A stretch of 64,000 nucleotides of DNA from Desulfopila aestuarii DSM 18488 (lineage in GTDB: Bacteria; Desulfobacterota; Desulfobulbia; Desulfobulbales; Desulfocapsaceae): the NCBI RefSeq assembly GCF_900143695.1, contig NZ_FRFE01000020.1:1-64000 (forward strand). Direction: 5' to 3'. The notes under the pieces are model-generated. The model saw only the letters and a program-made list of their open reading frames with translations, did not search any database and was not told where the DNA came from. The translations under genes were made by a program, and so were the position numbers. How positions within the stretch are numbered: position 1 is the first letter of the stretch; each line of letters begins with the position of its first letter. Shown in pieces: positions 27,453 to 36,559 of the stretch.

Positions 27453-29060
27453 ATGAAAAGTACACTCACTGCGAGACGCCGAAGCGGCATCCTCGCCCAT
27501 ATATCGTCACTCCCGTCGCCCTATGGCATCGGCGACATCGGCACGGCCAGCCATAGCTTTCTCGATTTTCTCTCAGAGAGCGGCCAAAGTTGCTGGCAAT
27601 TTCTGCCTCTTAACCCAACCTGCGACCTCTTTGACAACTCTCCCTATATGAGCAATTCGGCGTTCGCTGGCTCGCCTCTTTTGATCTCTCCTGACCTTTT
27701 GTTTACGGAGGGTCTCATCAGCCGCCAAAGTCTCGAGGCACATCCTTCTTTCTCACCGTATACAACAGATTTCCAAAATGTTCGATCGTTCAAATCACGT
27801 CTTCTGGATGAAGCTTTTCGAAACTTCAACCCGAAAATAGATGAAGGATTTAAAAACTTTCGGGCGAGCACCCCCTGGTTGGATGATTACGCCTTATTCA
27901 TGTCCCTCAAGGAACATTTTGGCGACAAAGGCTGGTTTGACTGGCCAAGAGACATAGCTACCCGTCAAAAAAAAGCTCTCAGCAACTATACCAGGCTCTG
28001 TGCTGAACGGATCAACTACTATATTTTCGAACAATATATTTTTTACTCTCAATGGTCCATCCTCCATAGCCTTGCCAAAGAAAAAGAAATCCTTCTTTTT
28101 GGTGATATCCCGATCTATGTCGGCCTTGACAGTGCTGACGTCTGGGCTCATCAGAAGATATTCACCCTTGACCCGACAACGTGTCAACCGACACATGTAT
28201 CCGGAGTACCACCAGATTATTTCAGCGCTACCGGGCAGCGCTGGGGAAATCCCCTTTACCGCTGGGACCACGACTCGCCACTCATTCAAGATGAGCTGGT
28301 CGCCTGGTGGGTCACTCGCTTTGGCGCAATCTTTAAACTGGTCGACGTAGCCCGTATCGACCATTTTCGTGGTTTTGAATCCTACTGGGCCATACCTGCC
28401 GAAAACGAGACTGCTGTTGACGGTAAATGGCTCCAAGGGCCCGGTACCAAATTTTTCGAAGCGGTGTTCGACCGCCTGGGTGAACTTGAAATCGTTGCAG
28501 AGGACCTTGGCATCATAACCAGTAAGGTACTCGAACTTCGCGATGCTTTAGATTTTCCAGGCATGAAGGTGCTCCAGTTCGCCTTTGACGGCAATCCGGC
28601 CAACAGCTTTCTCCCGCACAACTTCGAAACGCCAAACTGTGTCGTCTACACCGGCACCCACGACAATGACACAACCGTAGGTTGGTATCTCAGCAATCAG
28701 ATAGACGATCAGGTCCGGGACCGTCTCAAACGCACTGCTAATCGACAGATCCATGACAATTCCGGCATACATGATGACCTTATTCATCTCGCCCTTGCGT
28801 CAACAGCTAAACTCGCCGTTATCCCCCTGCAGGATGTACTCGGGTTTGGTAATGACTGTCGAATGAACATCCCCGGTGTCGCCCACGGCAATTGGCGATG
28901 GCGCTGCGCTCCCGAATTTCTCACAGGCGAAATTCGACAGCGTCTAAATCAACGTACAGAGCTTTTCTCCCGGCATAGTTCACAGTTTTCGCCATGTCCT
29001 GGCAGTGTAAAAGAAAACATGGAAGAGACTTTTCTTCCTTTGGAACCAACAAAAGATTGA
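27453..29060 (+). CDS. malQ: 4-alpha-glucanotransferase (amylomaltase)
   Basis: 535 residues, GH77 family. N-terminal RRSGILAHISSLPSPYGIGD, WQFLPLNPT, GDIPIYVGLDSADVWAHQ (~218-235), VARIDHFRGFESYW with the nucleophile aspartate (~291), IVAEDLGIIT with the acid/base glutamate (~340) and YTGTHDNDTTVGWY (~395) are all intact. It moves maltodextrin chains between donors, usually in glycogen or maltose use. AGGAAAT precedes ATG. Its stop codon lies inside the -35 box of the following tRNA promoter. Confidence 0.95.
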   Translation: MKSTLTARRRSGILAHISSLPSPYGIGDIGTASHSFLDFLSESGQSCWQFLPLNPTCDLFDNSPYMSNSAFAGSPLLISPDLLFTEGLISRQSLEAHPSFSPYTTDFQNVRSFKSRLLDEAFRNFNPKIDEGFKNFRASTPWLDDYALFMSLKEHFGDKGWFDWPRDIATRQKKALSNYTRLCAERINYYIFEQYIFYSQWSILHSLAKEKEILLFGDIPIYVGLDSADVWAHQKIFTLDPTTCQPTHVSGVPPDYFSATGQRWGNPLYRWDHDSPLIQDELVAWWVTRFGAIFKLVDVARIDHFRGFESYWAIPAENETAVDGKWLQGPGTKFFEAVFDRLGELEIVAEDLGIITSKVLELRDALDFPGMKVLQFAFDGNPANSFLPHNFETPNCVVYTGTHDNDTTVGWYLSNQIDDQVRDRLKRTANRQIHDNSGIHDDLIHLALASTAKLAVIPLQDVLGFGNDCRMNIPGVAHGNWRWRCAPEFLTGEIRQRLNQRTELFSRHSSQFSPCPGSVKENMEETFLPLEPTKD

Positions 29061-29085
29061 CAAGAGTGCAGGGTTCCAGTATAAG
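29057..29085 (+). promoter_or_regulatory. Consensus promoter of tRNA-Glu copy 1
   Basis: TTGACA (29057-29062), 17-base spacer, TATAAG (29080-29085), with the tRNA starting 14 bases later. The TGA inside the -35 box is the malQ stop. Confidence 0.85.
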
Positions 29086-29098
29086 AATCGCTCCACTA

Positions 29099-29174
29099 GG
29101 CCCCATCGTCTAGCGGCCTAGGACACTGGCCTCTCACGCCGGTAACAGGGGTTCGAGTCCCCTTGGGGTCACCA
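29099..29174 (+). tRNA. tRNA-Glu (anticodon CTC), copy 1, CCA encoded
   Basis: 76 bases. Acceptor GGCCCCA pairs with TGGGGTC (one G-U), discriminator A, genomic CCA. The anticodon loop CTCTCAC gives CTC, reading GAG. The T arm GGGGTTCGAGTCCCC is perfect. It differs from the copy at 30509-30584 at two bases: C for T in the D loop and T for C in the anticodon stem. Confidence 0.97.
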
Positions 29175-29182
29175 AGAAATTC

Positions 29183-29220
29183 AAGCACTTAGCGGAAAAA
29201 CGCTAAGTGCTTTTTTCTTT
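29183..29220 (+). terminator. Terminator after tRNA-Glu copy 1
   Basis: AAGCACTTAGCG (29183-29194) and CGCTAAGTGCTT (29201-29212) form a 12-bp stem with a 6-base loop, then a T-rich run. Confidence 0.93.
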
Positions 29221-29255
29221 TTTAAGTTTCGTAAATTTCCCAGAAGGAGTACACC

Positions 29256-29678
29256 ATGCCTGCAAACGGCGATAAAGTTTCCGTCCACTATACTGGCAAA
29301 TATGCCGATGGCACCATTTTCGACTCTTCCAAAGGAGAGGAGCCGCTGGTATTCACCATTGGCGAAAATGAGGTCATTGATGGCTTTGAGAGTAGCATTA
29401 AAGAAATGGCCATTGGCGAAAAAAAGACTGTCACCCTTGCCCCTGAGCAAGCCTATGGTGAGCGCTACGACGACCTTGTGGTCGAAGTGTCTCTTTCCGA
29501 TATGCCTGCAGACCTCGAGCTTGAACTTGGAGACGAGTTGGAGATAACTACTGAAGACGACGAACCGATGCTGGTCATCGTCGCAGCAATGACCGACGAA
29601 ACAGTTACTTTAGACGGCAATGCGCCGCTCGCCGGTGAGTATCTCACTTTTGAGCTGGAGTTGTTGTCCGTCAACTGA
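29256..29678 (+). CDS. FKBP-type peptidyl-prolyl isomerase (SlyD-like)
   Basis: 140 residues. FKBP core DKVSVHYTGKYADGTIFDSS (6-25), FTIGENEVIDGFESSIKEM, then an insert-in-flap region (~65-120) and the closing strand PLAGEYLTFELELL. This is the SlyD/FkpA-type layout, which combines prolyl isomerase and chaperone activities in the cytoplasm. The metal-binding His-rich tail of E. coli SlyD is absent. GAAGGAG precedes ATG. A second SlyD-like gene is at 41552. Confidence 0.9.
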   Translation: MPANGDKVSVHYTGKYADGTIFDSSKGEEPLVFTIGENEVIDGFESSIKEMAIGEKKTVTLAPEQAYGERYDDLVVEVSLSDMPADLELELGDELEITTEDDEPMLVIVAAMTDETVTLDGNAPLAGEYLTFELELLSVN

Positions 29679-29703
29679 TTCCCCATATTTTCAGACACAC
29701 CAA

Positions 29704-29732
29704 CCGTTGGGCAAGCACTGCCTGCCCAACGG
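29704..29732 (+). terminator. Hairpin after the FKBP gene
   Basis: CCGTTGGGCA and TGCCCAACGG form a perfect 10-bp stem. The following bases are pyrimidine-rich but lack a long T-run, so termination strength is uncertain. Confidence 0.6.
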
Positions 29733-29946
29733 GCTCTTCCCCTCCCCACAAGAGCAGGAAAAGTAGCTCTACCTTCTTATTTTCTTCGCTTTACATTTTT
29801 TTATTCTGGTTGCCTGCCTCAATCATTCAACACCCTTTCTGACAATCATTGCCGGCAAGACCTTGCCTTCTAAAAAAGTGATCCTACAATCTCATCAAAG
29901 GCTCCTTTTGTCAGGAGATGTCATACTAACCAGGTAAGCGACCTTG

Positions 29947-30432
29947 ATGAATAAGAAAAGGAATTCGCATTACTATCAACATCCCCAGAATATCCATTCC
30001 CTATACCACAAAGCTATGTCACCGATTCACTGGAATGAAGACAACAGCGTTGGCAACTCCCATATCGATCAACAGCATATGGAATGGGTTCGGATCTTTA
30101 ATAAGCTAGAAGACACGCTTTTGAACAGTTCCGGCCCACCAAGCAGTGAGCAGGTAGAGTTACTCAAACAGATCCTCGACTTCACACGGGAACATTTTCT
30201 TGAGGAAGAACGGATTATGGCGTTACACGGCTACCCAAACATAGTCCGCCACCGCCGGATGCATAAGGATTTCGAACTTCAGCTCTACGAAAAATTCAGG
30301 TTGGTGATTGCCGGTGAGCTCGTCCTCCACTCAGAGCTCATCGCCATGATCCGACACTGGTTTATCAATCACACCAGTAGCGAGGACAGACGTGCTTTCG
30401 AATTTATTCACACGACCACTGATCATACATAA
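29947..30432 (+). CDS. Bacteriohemerythrin
   Basis: 161 residues. Diiron ligand pattern of hemerythrin: HIDQQHMEW (~38-46), a helix ending HFLEEERIM (~84), HRRMHKDF (~103) and HWFINHTSSEDRRAF (~140). A polar 20-residue N-terminal extension precedes the four-helix domain. Such proteins bind or sense oxygen, useful to an anaerobe or microaerophile. ATG at 29947 is chosen over TTG at 29944. It sits alone between the two tRNA-Glu genes. Confidence 0.92.
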   Translation: MNKKRNSHYYQHPQNIHSLYHKAMSPIHWNEDNSVGNSHIDQQHMEWVRIFNKLEDTLLNSSGPPSSEQVELLKQILDFTREHFLEEERIMALHGYPNIVRHRRMHKDFELQLYEKFRLVIAGELVLHSELIAMIRHWFINHTSSEDRRAFEFIHTTTDHT

Positions 30433-30468
30433 AGACGATATACATTTGAAACAATCACAAACAATTTG

Positions 30469-30497
30469 TTGACAAGGGTCTGCCCGTCAGTTATAAA
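30469..30497 (+). promoter_or_regulatory. Consensus promoter of tRNA-Glu copy 2
   Basis: TTGACA (30469-30474), 17-base spacer and TATAAA (30492-30497), with the tRNA starting 12 bases later. Confidence 0.9.
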
Positions 30498-30508
30498 AGC
30501 CGCATCTT

Positions 30509-30584
30509 GGCCCCATCGTCTAGTGGCCTAGGACACCGGCCTCTCACGCCGGTAACAGGGGTTCGAGTCCCCTTGGGGTCACCA
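30509..30584 (+). tRNA. tRNA-Glu (anticodon CTC), copy 2, CCA encoded
   Basis: Same 76-base structure as copy 1, with two substitutions. Its anticodon stem is fully Watson-Crick (CCGGC/GCCGG), while copy 1 has a G-U pair there. Confidence 0.97.
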
Positions 30585-30595
30585 TGTGACAACAC

Positions 30596-30633
30596 AAGCC
30601 GTTCAGGATTTTTCTTCCTGAACGGCTTTTTTT
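30596..30633 (+). terminator. Terminator after tRNA-Glu copy 2, shared with convergent aqpZ
   Basis: AAGCCGTTCAGGA (30596-30608) pairs with TCCTGAACGGCTT (30616-30628) in a perfect 13-bp stem, followed by TTTTTT. Confidence 0.93.
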
Positions 30634-30680
30634 ATGGTAATGGCAACTCGCCAAGCATCAACCACAATATCTATGCCCTG

Positions 30681-31370
30681 TTATTTTTCCTCACCACACA
30701 GGAAACGGTAGACAACGGCACCGAGCATACCGCCAAAAATCGGCGCAACCCAGAACAGCCACAATTGCGTAACTGCCCAGTCGCCGACAAAAAAGGCAAC
30801 CGCAGTACTGCGTGCCGGATTCACCGAAGTGTTGGTAACCGGAATACTGATCAGATGGATAAGGGTAAGACACAAACCAATAGCAATCGGTGCAAATCCC
30901 TTCGGAGCCCGCTCATCTGTAGCTCCAAGTATGACCAGGAGAAACATCATGGTCATAACCACTTCTGTAATGAGTGCAGCCAACATATTATAGCCACCTG
31001 GAGAATGCTCTCCATAACCGTTCGACGCAAAACCCCCAGAGAGCTCAAAACCCGCCTTACCACTTGCAATCAGATAGAGCACTCCTCCGGCAGCAATGCC
31101 GCCTAAAACCTGAGCAACAATATAAGGAATAAGATCTTTTGCCGGAAAACGGCCACCGGCCCAGAGACCTAACGATACAGCCGGATTAAGATGGCAGCCG
31201 GAAATATGACCTATGGCAAAGGCCATAGTCAGTACAGTCAGACCAAAGGCAAACGAGACACCTAAAAGACCAATACCTACTTCAGGGAAAGCAGCAGCGA
31301 GCACAGCACTACCACACCCACCCAGTACCAGCCAGAACGTCCCAAAAAATTCTGCACCATACCTGTTCAT
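30681..31370 (-). CDS. aqpZ: Aquaporin Z-like channel
   Basis: 229 residues, six membrane helices. Both NPA boxes are intact: [11 protein letters not shown] (~62) and [11 protein letters not shown] (~185), with the arginine of the selectivity filter after the second NPA. The start at 31368-31370 has AAAGGAG upstream, and an in-frame extension to 31448 is not used. It conducts water, or small neutral solutes, across the inner membrane. Confidence 0.95.
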   Translation of the reverse strand: MNRYGAEFFGTFWLVLGGCGSAVLAAAFPEVGIGLLGVSFAFGLTVLTMAFAIGHISGCHLNPAVSLGLWAGGRFPAKDLIPYIVAQVLGGIAAGGVLYLIASGKAGFELSGGFASNGYGEHSPGGYNMLAALITEVVMTMMFLLVILGATDERAPKGFAPIAIGLCLTLIHLISIPVTNTSVNPARSTAVAFFVGDWAVTQLWLFWVAPIFGGMLGAVVYRFLCGEEK

Positions 31371-31618
31371 ACATTTCTCCTTTATTTGAGAAAATACCAA
31401 CCACGAGAAAGTGTACCTGTAGATGGCATTGCGGGGTCCACAACCCATCTTACGCCGCTATCATCTCCAATGAAGTTCAGACAAAAGTTTCTGCATCTCT
31501 TTAAGAAATAGGTTCACAATGCAATCTGGCAGCCATGAAGAGGTAATTCCCCCTCTCGGACAATAGATGGATTTCAACCTACATTTAGCCAGTTAATAAA
31601 AATACAGATGAAACATGC

Positions 31619-32398
31619 TCAAGATTTCGCCTGCCAAATAATATGGGTATGCTCCCCAAGGCTTGCAAAGGGTTCCTGCCGAAAATAGAGTTGCTCCTGT
31701 TGTAGCCACTCTTCAGGAGTGAGAACCTGCTCGGATACTCCTTGCCGGAAGAATTTATGAAATATACGTATACCCGACTTGCTGCACATTTTGCCAGGAT
31801 ATTTTGTTAGGATTTTAATGATATCATCAGGAGACATAGCCCCTGGTGGCGTGAGGGTATTTATTTTTTTACTACTTTGGGCTTTCTCTTGAAGGAGCAT
31901 ACCATTTATGCCCCTCTTAAATGTCAGGCGATCTTTATTGAAAACCAAAAGTGAAAGGTACCCACCGGATCGCACACAACCACATGCCTTGACAATAGCA
32001 GCCTCAGGGGAAGACATCCACTCAGCGGAGCCATGGAGGAGAACAAGGTCGAATTGCTCGCTAAACACACAGCTTTCTTCCATAAAATCCTGATGCGTCA
32101 CACCGATATTCCCAACTGGACCACACTCTACGAGACTCTCGCTCACTCGGCGTATCATCTCTTCCGAAGAGTCGAGCAACAGAACCGAATGTCCTTGATT
32201 GGCACAGATACGGGCAAATCGTCCACTACCGCCACCGATGTCGAGAATCCGTAAGGAACATGATGTATATTCAGGACAATACTCTCGCAAATCCTGTTCC
32301 AGGAGGGCCAGACGGATCTGGCCTTTTACCGACCCATAGACATTTTTCTCAAGTCTATCGACCCGGTCTGCAAATAAAGAATGATTATTTTGATCCAT
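31619..32398 (-). CDS. cmoM: tRNA uridine-34 5-oxyacetate methyltransferase CmoM-like
   Basis: 259 residues. SAM motif I LRILDIGGGSGRFARICA (~48-65), LLLDSSEEMI, QFDLVLLHGSAEWM and a C-terminal part with GIRIFHKFFR and YFRQEPFASLGEHTHIIW. The N-terminal NVYGSVKGQIRLALLEQDL and this C-terminus match CmoM (formerly SmtA), which methylates cmo5U34 to mcmo5U34 in some tRNAs. No cmoA or cmoB is nearby. A general SAM methyltransferase is the fallback. Confidence 0.8.
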   Translation of the reverse strand: MDQNNHSLFADRVDRLEKNVYGSVKGQIRLALLEQDLREYCPEYTSCSLRILDIGGGSGRFARICANQGHSVLLLDSSEEMIRRVSESLVECGPVGNIGVTHQDFMEESCVFSEQFDLVLLHGSAEWMSSPEAAIVKACGCVRSGGYLSLLVFNKDRLTFKRGINGMLLQEKAQSSKKINTLTPPGAMSPDDIIKILTKYPGKMCSKSGIRIFHKFFRQGVSEQVLTPEEWLQQEQLYFRQEPFASLGEHTHIIWQAKS

Positions 32399-32875
32399 CT
32401 GCCACTCTCCGTCTTCATCCTACTAAAATGTTCTTACAAACCTACACGGATAACAATTATTTCTCCTGGAGCCGCTTGTCTCATGCAACAGCGAAACCCC
32501 TATAATTCTTATATATTATGCACTCATTTCGATTGTCATAGCATCTATCTAAAGCAACCTACACCACATTTTCGTCACTGGCAGTCCCAATCGTCAGCAG
32601 AACCAAATTCACATTCAAAAGCGATCGACACTGTTTCCGGCAAAATAGGCCTTTGGCTTTCTTGTCAGGTAGTGTAAAACTACAGCCGATTTTTCGTAAA
32701 GCTCTGCCCAGACAGCCGCAACAAACAAGTAGTGATAATTTCCTGCGCAAATTTCGGCTGAACCTATTCGCATCTTTCATCGTTTCCAGGGATGCGCATC
32801 GCCTTCTCAGCAAACAATCCCTGGCCGTTTACCAATCAGGCAAATTTTACCAAGCCATCCTCTCAGTGCACGACA
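32399..32875. other. 477-base region between cmoM and msbA
   Basis: It separates divergent genes. A TATAAT box occurs at 32501-32506 with a poor -35 (TTGTCT, 19-base spacer). I see no gene or RNA I can support. Confidence 0.3.
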
Positions 32876-34603
32876 ATGACCAATAAAGAAATACTGAATA
32901 GACTCTATCAGGTTATCCTGCCATATAAAGGCAAGCTCATCATATCTATGCTGACCATGGTTGTTTTCTCGGCCTTGACGTCCGCTCAGGCATGGATCTT
33001 AAAACCGGTTATCGATGATATCTTTGTCAATAAAGACAGCTCGGTTCTCGCCCTGCTGCCTTTTGCTATCATACTTATCTTTCTCTTCAAGGCCATTGCC
33101 TATTATGTGTACACATTCCTACTTCAATTTGTAGGCCAGTCGATCATTCGCGACATGCGCACACGCCTTTTCACCCATATCAACACACAGCCGCTTTCTT
33201 TTTTCCATGAATACCCGACCGGCAACCTCATCTCCCGGATCATCTCCGACGTTAGCCAGATACAGAATGCAGTTTCCAACGCACTGGTGAGCTCTCTCAG
33301 GGACTTTTTCCAGATGATTTTTCTACTGGCCCTCGTCTTTTATCTGAACTGGAAGCTGGCAATGTTTGCCTTTATCATCCTTCCTATCGCCATTTTTCCT
33401 ATCGTCACTTTGGGCCGCAGATTCAGGAAATTGAGTACCAGGACCCAGGAGGAGACCGCCAATGTTTCCGATAGGCTATATGAAAACATCACCGGTAATC
33501 GTATCGTCAAAGCCTTTTGCCGTGAGGACTACGAGGACAAGCGATTTGGATTCCAGATCGACAGACTGTTTTCTGTGACTATCAAAGATGCACGTTTACG
33601 TTCACTGCAGCATCCGATAATGGAATTTATTGGCGGATTAGCCATTGCCCTGATCATCTGGCTCGGTGGTAAAGAAGTCATTGCTGGCTCTGCCACCCCC
33701 GGCACTTTCTTTTCTTTTCTTGGCGCACTTATCGCGGCCTATGAACCGGTAAAAGCACTCAGCAAGATTAACCCGATTATTCAGCGGGGACTTGCCTCAG
33801 CCAACAGAGTCTTTACGCTTATGGACATTGAGCCGAAGATCACTGACAAAGAAGGGGCAATATCCTTACCGCCCTTCACTCGTGATATCGTCTTTCAGGA
33901 CATCTGCTTCAGCTATGACAATGAGGATCAGGTCATCCATAACCTCAACCTCACCGTCCCCCGTGGTGAAGCGTTGGCTATCGTCGGTTCTAGCGGCGGT
34001 GGCAAGACCACGCTGACCAATCTCATTCCCCGCTTTCTTGATATCGACTCCGGCTCAATAGCCATTGATGGCAAAGACATCCGCGACGTCACTCTGGCTT
34101 CGCTGCGTCAGCAGATCGCTATTGTCACGCAGCAGACCATTCTTTTTAACGACACGGTCTACAACAATATTGTCTATGGTGATCTGGAAGCATCAGCTGA
34201 AGACGTTCGTAATGCCGCGAGCGCCGCCTTTGCTCTCGACTTTGTCGAGAAACTGCCGAAAGGCTTCGATACCATTATCGGCGAGGGCGGGGCAAGATTA
34301 TCGGGCGGCGAGCGTCAGCGCATCTCCATTGCCAGGGCAATTCTCAAAAATGCGCCAATCCTGATCCTTGATGAGGCCACCTCAGCACTCGACACAGAAT
34401 CGGAAAGAGAAGTACAGAAGGCCCTTGAGAACCTGATGAAGAATAAAACCACCTTCGTCATTGCCCATCGGTTGTCGACTATTGTCAATTGCGACCGGAT
34501 CATCGTCGTCAAAGGCGGCAGGATCGTTGAGGAAGGCACCCACGAGGAGCTTCTGGCGCGAAAAGGTGAATACGAACTGCTCTATAATATGCAGTTCAAA
34601 TAA
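32876..34603 (+). CDS. msbA: Lipid A export ABC transporter MsbA
   Basis: About 575 residues, a half-transporter with six membrane helices (about 20-300) fused to an ABC domain: Walker A GSSGGGKTT, Q-loop VTQQTILF, signature LSGGERQRI, Walker B ILILDEATSALD and H-loop IAHRLSTI. The helix pattern (WILKPVIDDIF, FFHEYPTGNLISRI) is typical of MsbA, which flips lipid A-core. The frame runs open to 32792, but the ATG at 32876 gives the normal N-terminus. No lpx or waa genes adjoin. Confidence 0.9.
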   Translation: MTNKEILNRLYQVILPYKGKLIISMLTMVVFSALTSAQAWILKPVIDDIFVNKDSSVLALLPFAIILIFLFKAIAYYVYTFLLQFVGQSIIRDMRTRLFTHINTQPLSFFHEYPTGNLISRIISDVSQIQNAVSNALVSSLRDFFQMIFLLALVFYLNWKLAMFAFIILPIAIFPIVTLGRRFRKLSTRTQEETANVSDRLYENITGNRIVKAFCREDYEDKRFGFQIDRLFSVTIKDARLRSLQHPIMEFIGGLAIALIIWLGGKEVIAGSATPGTFFSFLGALIAAYEPVKALSKINPIIQRGLASANRVFTLMDIEPKITDKEGAISLPPFTRDIVFQDICFSYDNEDQVIHNLNLTVPRGEALAIVGSSGGGKTTLTNLIPRFLDIDSGSIAIDGKDIRDVTLASLRQQIAIVTQQTILFNDTVYNNIVYGDLEASAEDVRNAASAAFALDFVEKLPKGFDTIIGEGGARLSGGERQRISIARAILKNAPILILDEATSALDTESEREVQKALENLMKNKTTFVIAHRLSTIVNCDRIIVVKGGRIVEEGTHEELLARKGEYELLYNMQFK

Positions 34604-34681
34604 AAAAATCTGCCGCCGCTCACTGCTATACGTTATTTGCCAGAAGACAGATCTCACATGGGCACTATTTAAGAGAGGGAC

Positions 34682-36472
34682 TCAGGTCACTGCAGGCAAC
34701 TGCAGTCGAACCTGAGTTCCGCGCCCCAACCTGCTGCTGATGGAGATGGAACCACCATGCTCTTCGACAATTTTGGCTGACAATGCCAGCCCCAGGCCAG
34801 TGCCGTCACTTTTCGTGGTAAAATAGGGGTCAAAGAGTCGGCCCATATTCTCTTCTGCTATCCCCACACCATCATCGTTGATGGAGCAGATAAGCCATCC
34901 TTCTTCCCGCTCTGTAACAATCCGCAGTTCTCCGCCATCAGGCATAGCCTGTATGGCGTTCAGCATAAGGTTGAGAAAAACCTGGTTCATCCGGTCTTCA
35001 TCCACCTCCACCAGATCATTGTCTAGCGTCAGGGACGGCACAATCCTGATATTCTGTGCTGCTGCATCTACCCCAACGAGTGTCGACGCTTTTTCCAAAA
35101 CCTCATGCAGGGCGATCGTTGATGTTTGAAGCTTTTCCGGCCGGGCATAATCTAGCAATTCACTGATCGAACGGTTCAGCCGTTCAACTTCTTGCACTAG
35201 TATGTCGGCCGTCCGTCGCCCTTCAGGATCCTCAGCGACCCTACCCTTAAGCAACACTGCAAGCCCTTTGATTGAACTGAGTGGATTCCTGAGTTCATGG
35301 GCGACACCTGCGGCCATCCGTCCGAGAGCGGCCAGCCGCTCATTACGTCTCAGCTTAGCCTCCAACTGCCTCAGGTTACTCATATCCTGCAGCAACAAAA
35401 CATCACCGGTAGATTCACCCTCTTCATCGCTGACTCCAATGATAGTTAAGTAGAGGGTACGGGTATCACCACCTTCGACAGTAATATTTTCCTCATAATT
35501 CTGTGGCATACCATTATTTTTTGGCCCGAAGATAAAAGGTCGCGCCAGCAACTCAGGTAATGCTTCGGCAGGGCTTTTACCAACAAGAGTATCTGAACTC
35601 ATGCCAACCATCTTCTCAGCGGCTTGGTTAGCAAGTTGAATAGTGTTCTTGGAGTCGGTGGCAATCAGTCCAAGCGGCAAGACCTCCACAAGCATATCGT
35701 TAAAGGCCCGTATGCGCTGCAACCTGCTCTGAGATCCTTTAAAACCCTGAAGAGTGAGCAACGACAACCATCCCCCCGCTCCAACCAGCAGTAAGACCAC
35801 TGAAAGAATGACGATCTGCAGCAGCTGTCCATGCACCGCACTGTTGAACTGTTTGAGATCGAGTTCAACCAGTACAATAAACTCCTGGCCCTGCAGCCTC
35901 TTGAGCTCTTCCTGCATGTGCTCCATGTCGGGTTGCAGACGACGCATATTTTCCATCATCCTGCCACGCTGCCCATTTGGTGCGAGCCAAGAACGCAGTC
36001 TCGTTTTCATATTACTGGCTACTTGAAATCCAGCTTCACCGCCATCTACCCCTTCATGAATTCGAAAAACCGGCTCTTCCTCACCCCCGCTCTGCGCAAA
36101 AAGCAATGTTTTCGAATCAACTTTTACGCCGATACGTTCAGGCCTGCTGGTTGCCAGGATTGTCCCACCACTATCCATGAGTTCGACATAATGGATATCT
36201 GTCTGGTCGTGCAATTGATCTATGACCCCCTGGACATGGTCCTGCCAGTTGACTGTCCCCCCGCCCCTCCTCTGCCAGCCGGCCCGCATTGAAACACGAA
36301 CACCCGTCTCCAGAAAACGCATCACTGACAGCCCTTTCTGTAGAAGCGCTTCGGTCATCAAGGCCTTTTCACGGCTATAGTTGTTCACGGCAAAGGCCCC
36401 AATGATAAATGCCAGCAGGGTAAAAGCCGCTGCAAGAATCCACGGGCTGACATCGGCAAGACGATTTTTCAT
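34682..36472 (-). CDS. Membrane sensor histidine kinase with PAS domain (ZraS/NtrB-like)
   Basis: 596 residues. First membrane helix ~12-29, a periplasmic sensor of about 200 residues, second helix ~236-258, PAS ~275-385, HisKA with AAGVAHELRNPLSSIKGL and an ATPase domain with NLMLNAIQAM, DDGVGI and GTGLGL boxes. All catalytic features are present. Such kinases often pair with sigma-54 response regulators, but none is adjacent, so it is an orphan here. The minus-strand gene 88 bases upstream is the nucleosidase-like gene. Confidence 0.9.
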   Translation of the reverse strand: MKNRLADVSPWILAAAFTLLAFIIGAFAVNNYSREKALMTEALLQKGLSVMRFLETGVRVSMRAGWQRRGGGTVNWQDHVQGVIDQLHDQTDIHYVELMDSGGTILATSRPERIGVKVDSKTLLFAQSGGEEEPVFRIHEGVDGGEAGFQVASNMKTRLRSWLAPNGQRGRMMENMRRLQPDMEHMQEELKRLQGQEFIVLVELDLKQFNSAVHGQLLQIVILSVVLLLVGAGGWLSLLTLQGFKGSQSRLQRIRAFNDMLVEVLPLGLIATDSKNTIQLANQAAEKMVGMSSDTLVGKSPAEALPELLARPFIFGPKNNGMPQNYEENITVEGGDTRTLYLTIIGVSDEEGESTGDVLLLQDMSNLRQLEAKLRRNERLAALGRMAAGVAHELRNPLSSIKGLAVLLKGRVAEDPEGRRTADILVQEVERLNRSISELLDYARPEKLQTSTIALHEVLEKASTLVGVDAAAQNIRIVPSLTLDNDLVEVDEDRMNQVFLNLMLNAIQAMPDGGELRIVTEREEGWLICSINDDGVGIAEENMGRLFDPYFTTKSDGTGLGLALSAKIVEEHGGSISISSRLGRGTQVRLQLPAVT

Positions 36473-36559
36473 GTTTTTATTCTCTGCATGGTGAACGAAT
36501 TCAAATCACTACTTCAGCCAGAGCCATGCTTTCCCTATTCGGCAGTCTCCCATGTATCT

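Noticed and set aside
30507-31106. 199-residue plus-strand frame starting in a tRNA
   Set aside because: It begins in tRNA-Glu copy 2, crosses its terminator and then runs antisense to the aquaporin gene. Not a gene.
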